Below, piece after piece: positions 5,251 through 5,423 of a stretch of DNA of 5,423 bases. Position 1 is the stretch's first letter. The number at the start of each line of letters is the position of its first letter. Source of the stretch: Palsa-1392 sp036493915. GTDB taxonomy: Bacteria; Verrucomicrobiota; Verrucomicrobiia; Chthoniobacterales; UBA10450. Location of the stretch: the NCBI GenBank assembly GCA_036493915.1, contig DASXPA010000045.1:1-5423 (forward strand), given 5' to 3'. Position numbers and translations under genes: made by a program. Under the pieces are notes generated by a model. The model worked only from the letters and a program-made list of their open reading frames with translations, did not search any database and was not told the origin of the DNA.

Positions 5251-5423
5251 TTAATAGGGATAGCCCCGGCCGCTTGATCGCTCGTAGGCGGCGCCCCCTG
5301 AGATTTGGAAATTGTCGGTGCCGACGCTGCCGTGGATGTAGGTCTCGAAATCTTCGCGCCCGTATTTGCCGCCGGAGGCTCCGTAGAAGACGCCGAATTC
5401 TCCTCCGGTGTAGACGTTATTCA
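5251..5423 (-). CDS. C-terminal end of an unrecognised Gly/Tyr-rich protein (5' end beyond the window)
   Basis: The minus strand is open from the window edge to a TAA at 5251-5253, giving the last 56 residues. They read NNVYTGGEFGVFYGASGGKY, then GREDFETYIHGSVGTDNFQI, then SGGAAYERSSGRGYPY. The alternating polar/aromatic pattern, abundant Gly and Tyr, and C-terminal aromatic residue are compatible with the end of an outer-membrane beta-barrel or another all-beta exported protein, but I recognise no family. Coding is supported by the absence of stops over 173 bases and by the 41-base spacing to the cytochrome gene with a ribosome site in the gap. It is probably the upstream member of the same transcript. 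With only a fragment visible, the function stays open. Confidence 0.7.
   Translation of the reverse strand, partial: NNVYTGGEFGVFYGASGGKYGREDFETYIHGSVGTDNFQISGGAAYERSSGRGYPY

Overview
The window is one contiguous piece of a moderately GC-rich bacterial chromosome. Its gene set is a secreted aromatic-rich protein with a C-terminal peptidoglycan-binding domain, an MgtC/SapB membrane protein, an unusual periplasmic S10 carboxypeptidase-like protein, an anchored mono-haem cytochrome c, and several lineage-restricted hypothetical proteins. This mix, together with Gram-negative style export signals, suggests a soil Verrucomicrobiota (Chthoniobacterales-like) or Acidobacteriota genome. That placement rests on recalled family resemblance; the window has no rRNA or other phylogenetic marker. 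I see no transposase, phage gene, CRISPR array, complete tRNA or defence gene.

Layout. (1) 1-1349, minus strand: a small exported hypothetical protein cut by the window start, preceded by a 308-residue secreted peptidoglycan-binding protein. A good intrinsic terminator at 370-402 separates them. (2) 1350-1557: a divergent intergenic region with a hairpin, a strong Shine-Dalgarno in front of a short overlapping reading frame, and a fragment resembling the 3' end of a tRNA on the minus strand. (3) 1558-2861, plus strand: an MgtC/SapB family membrane protein, a 173-base gap, then a 147-residue unrecognised protein. (4) 2885-5423, minus strand, convergent with block 3: a possible three-gene unit. 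In transcription order it is the 3' end of an unrecognised Gly/Tyr-rich protein, a membrane-anchored cytochrome c, then an S10 peptidase-like protein. The first two are 41 bases apart. The last two are separated by 111 bases holding two hairpins.

Function. Five of the seven products are predicted to be exported or membrane-embedded, so the window is largely envelope biology. The genes do not obviously form one pathway. The cytochrome and the protein before it are the most likely co-transcribed pair. No clearly new multi-gene system is visible. The points most worth a second look are the tRNA-like fragment abutting the MgtC gene, the leader in front of that gene, the highly charged insert in the S10 protein, and the 147-residue orphan.
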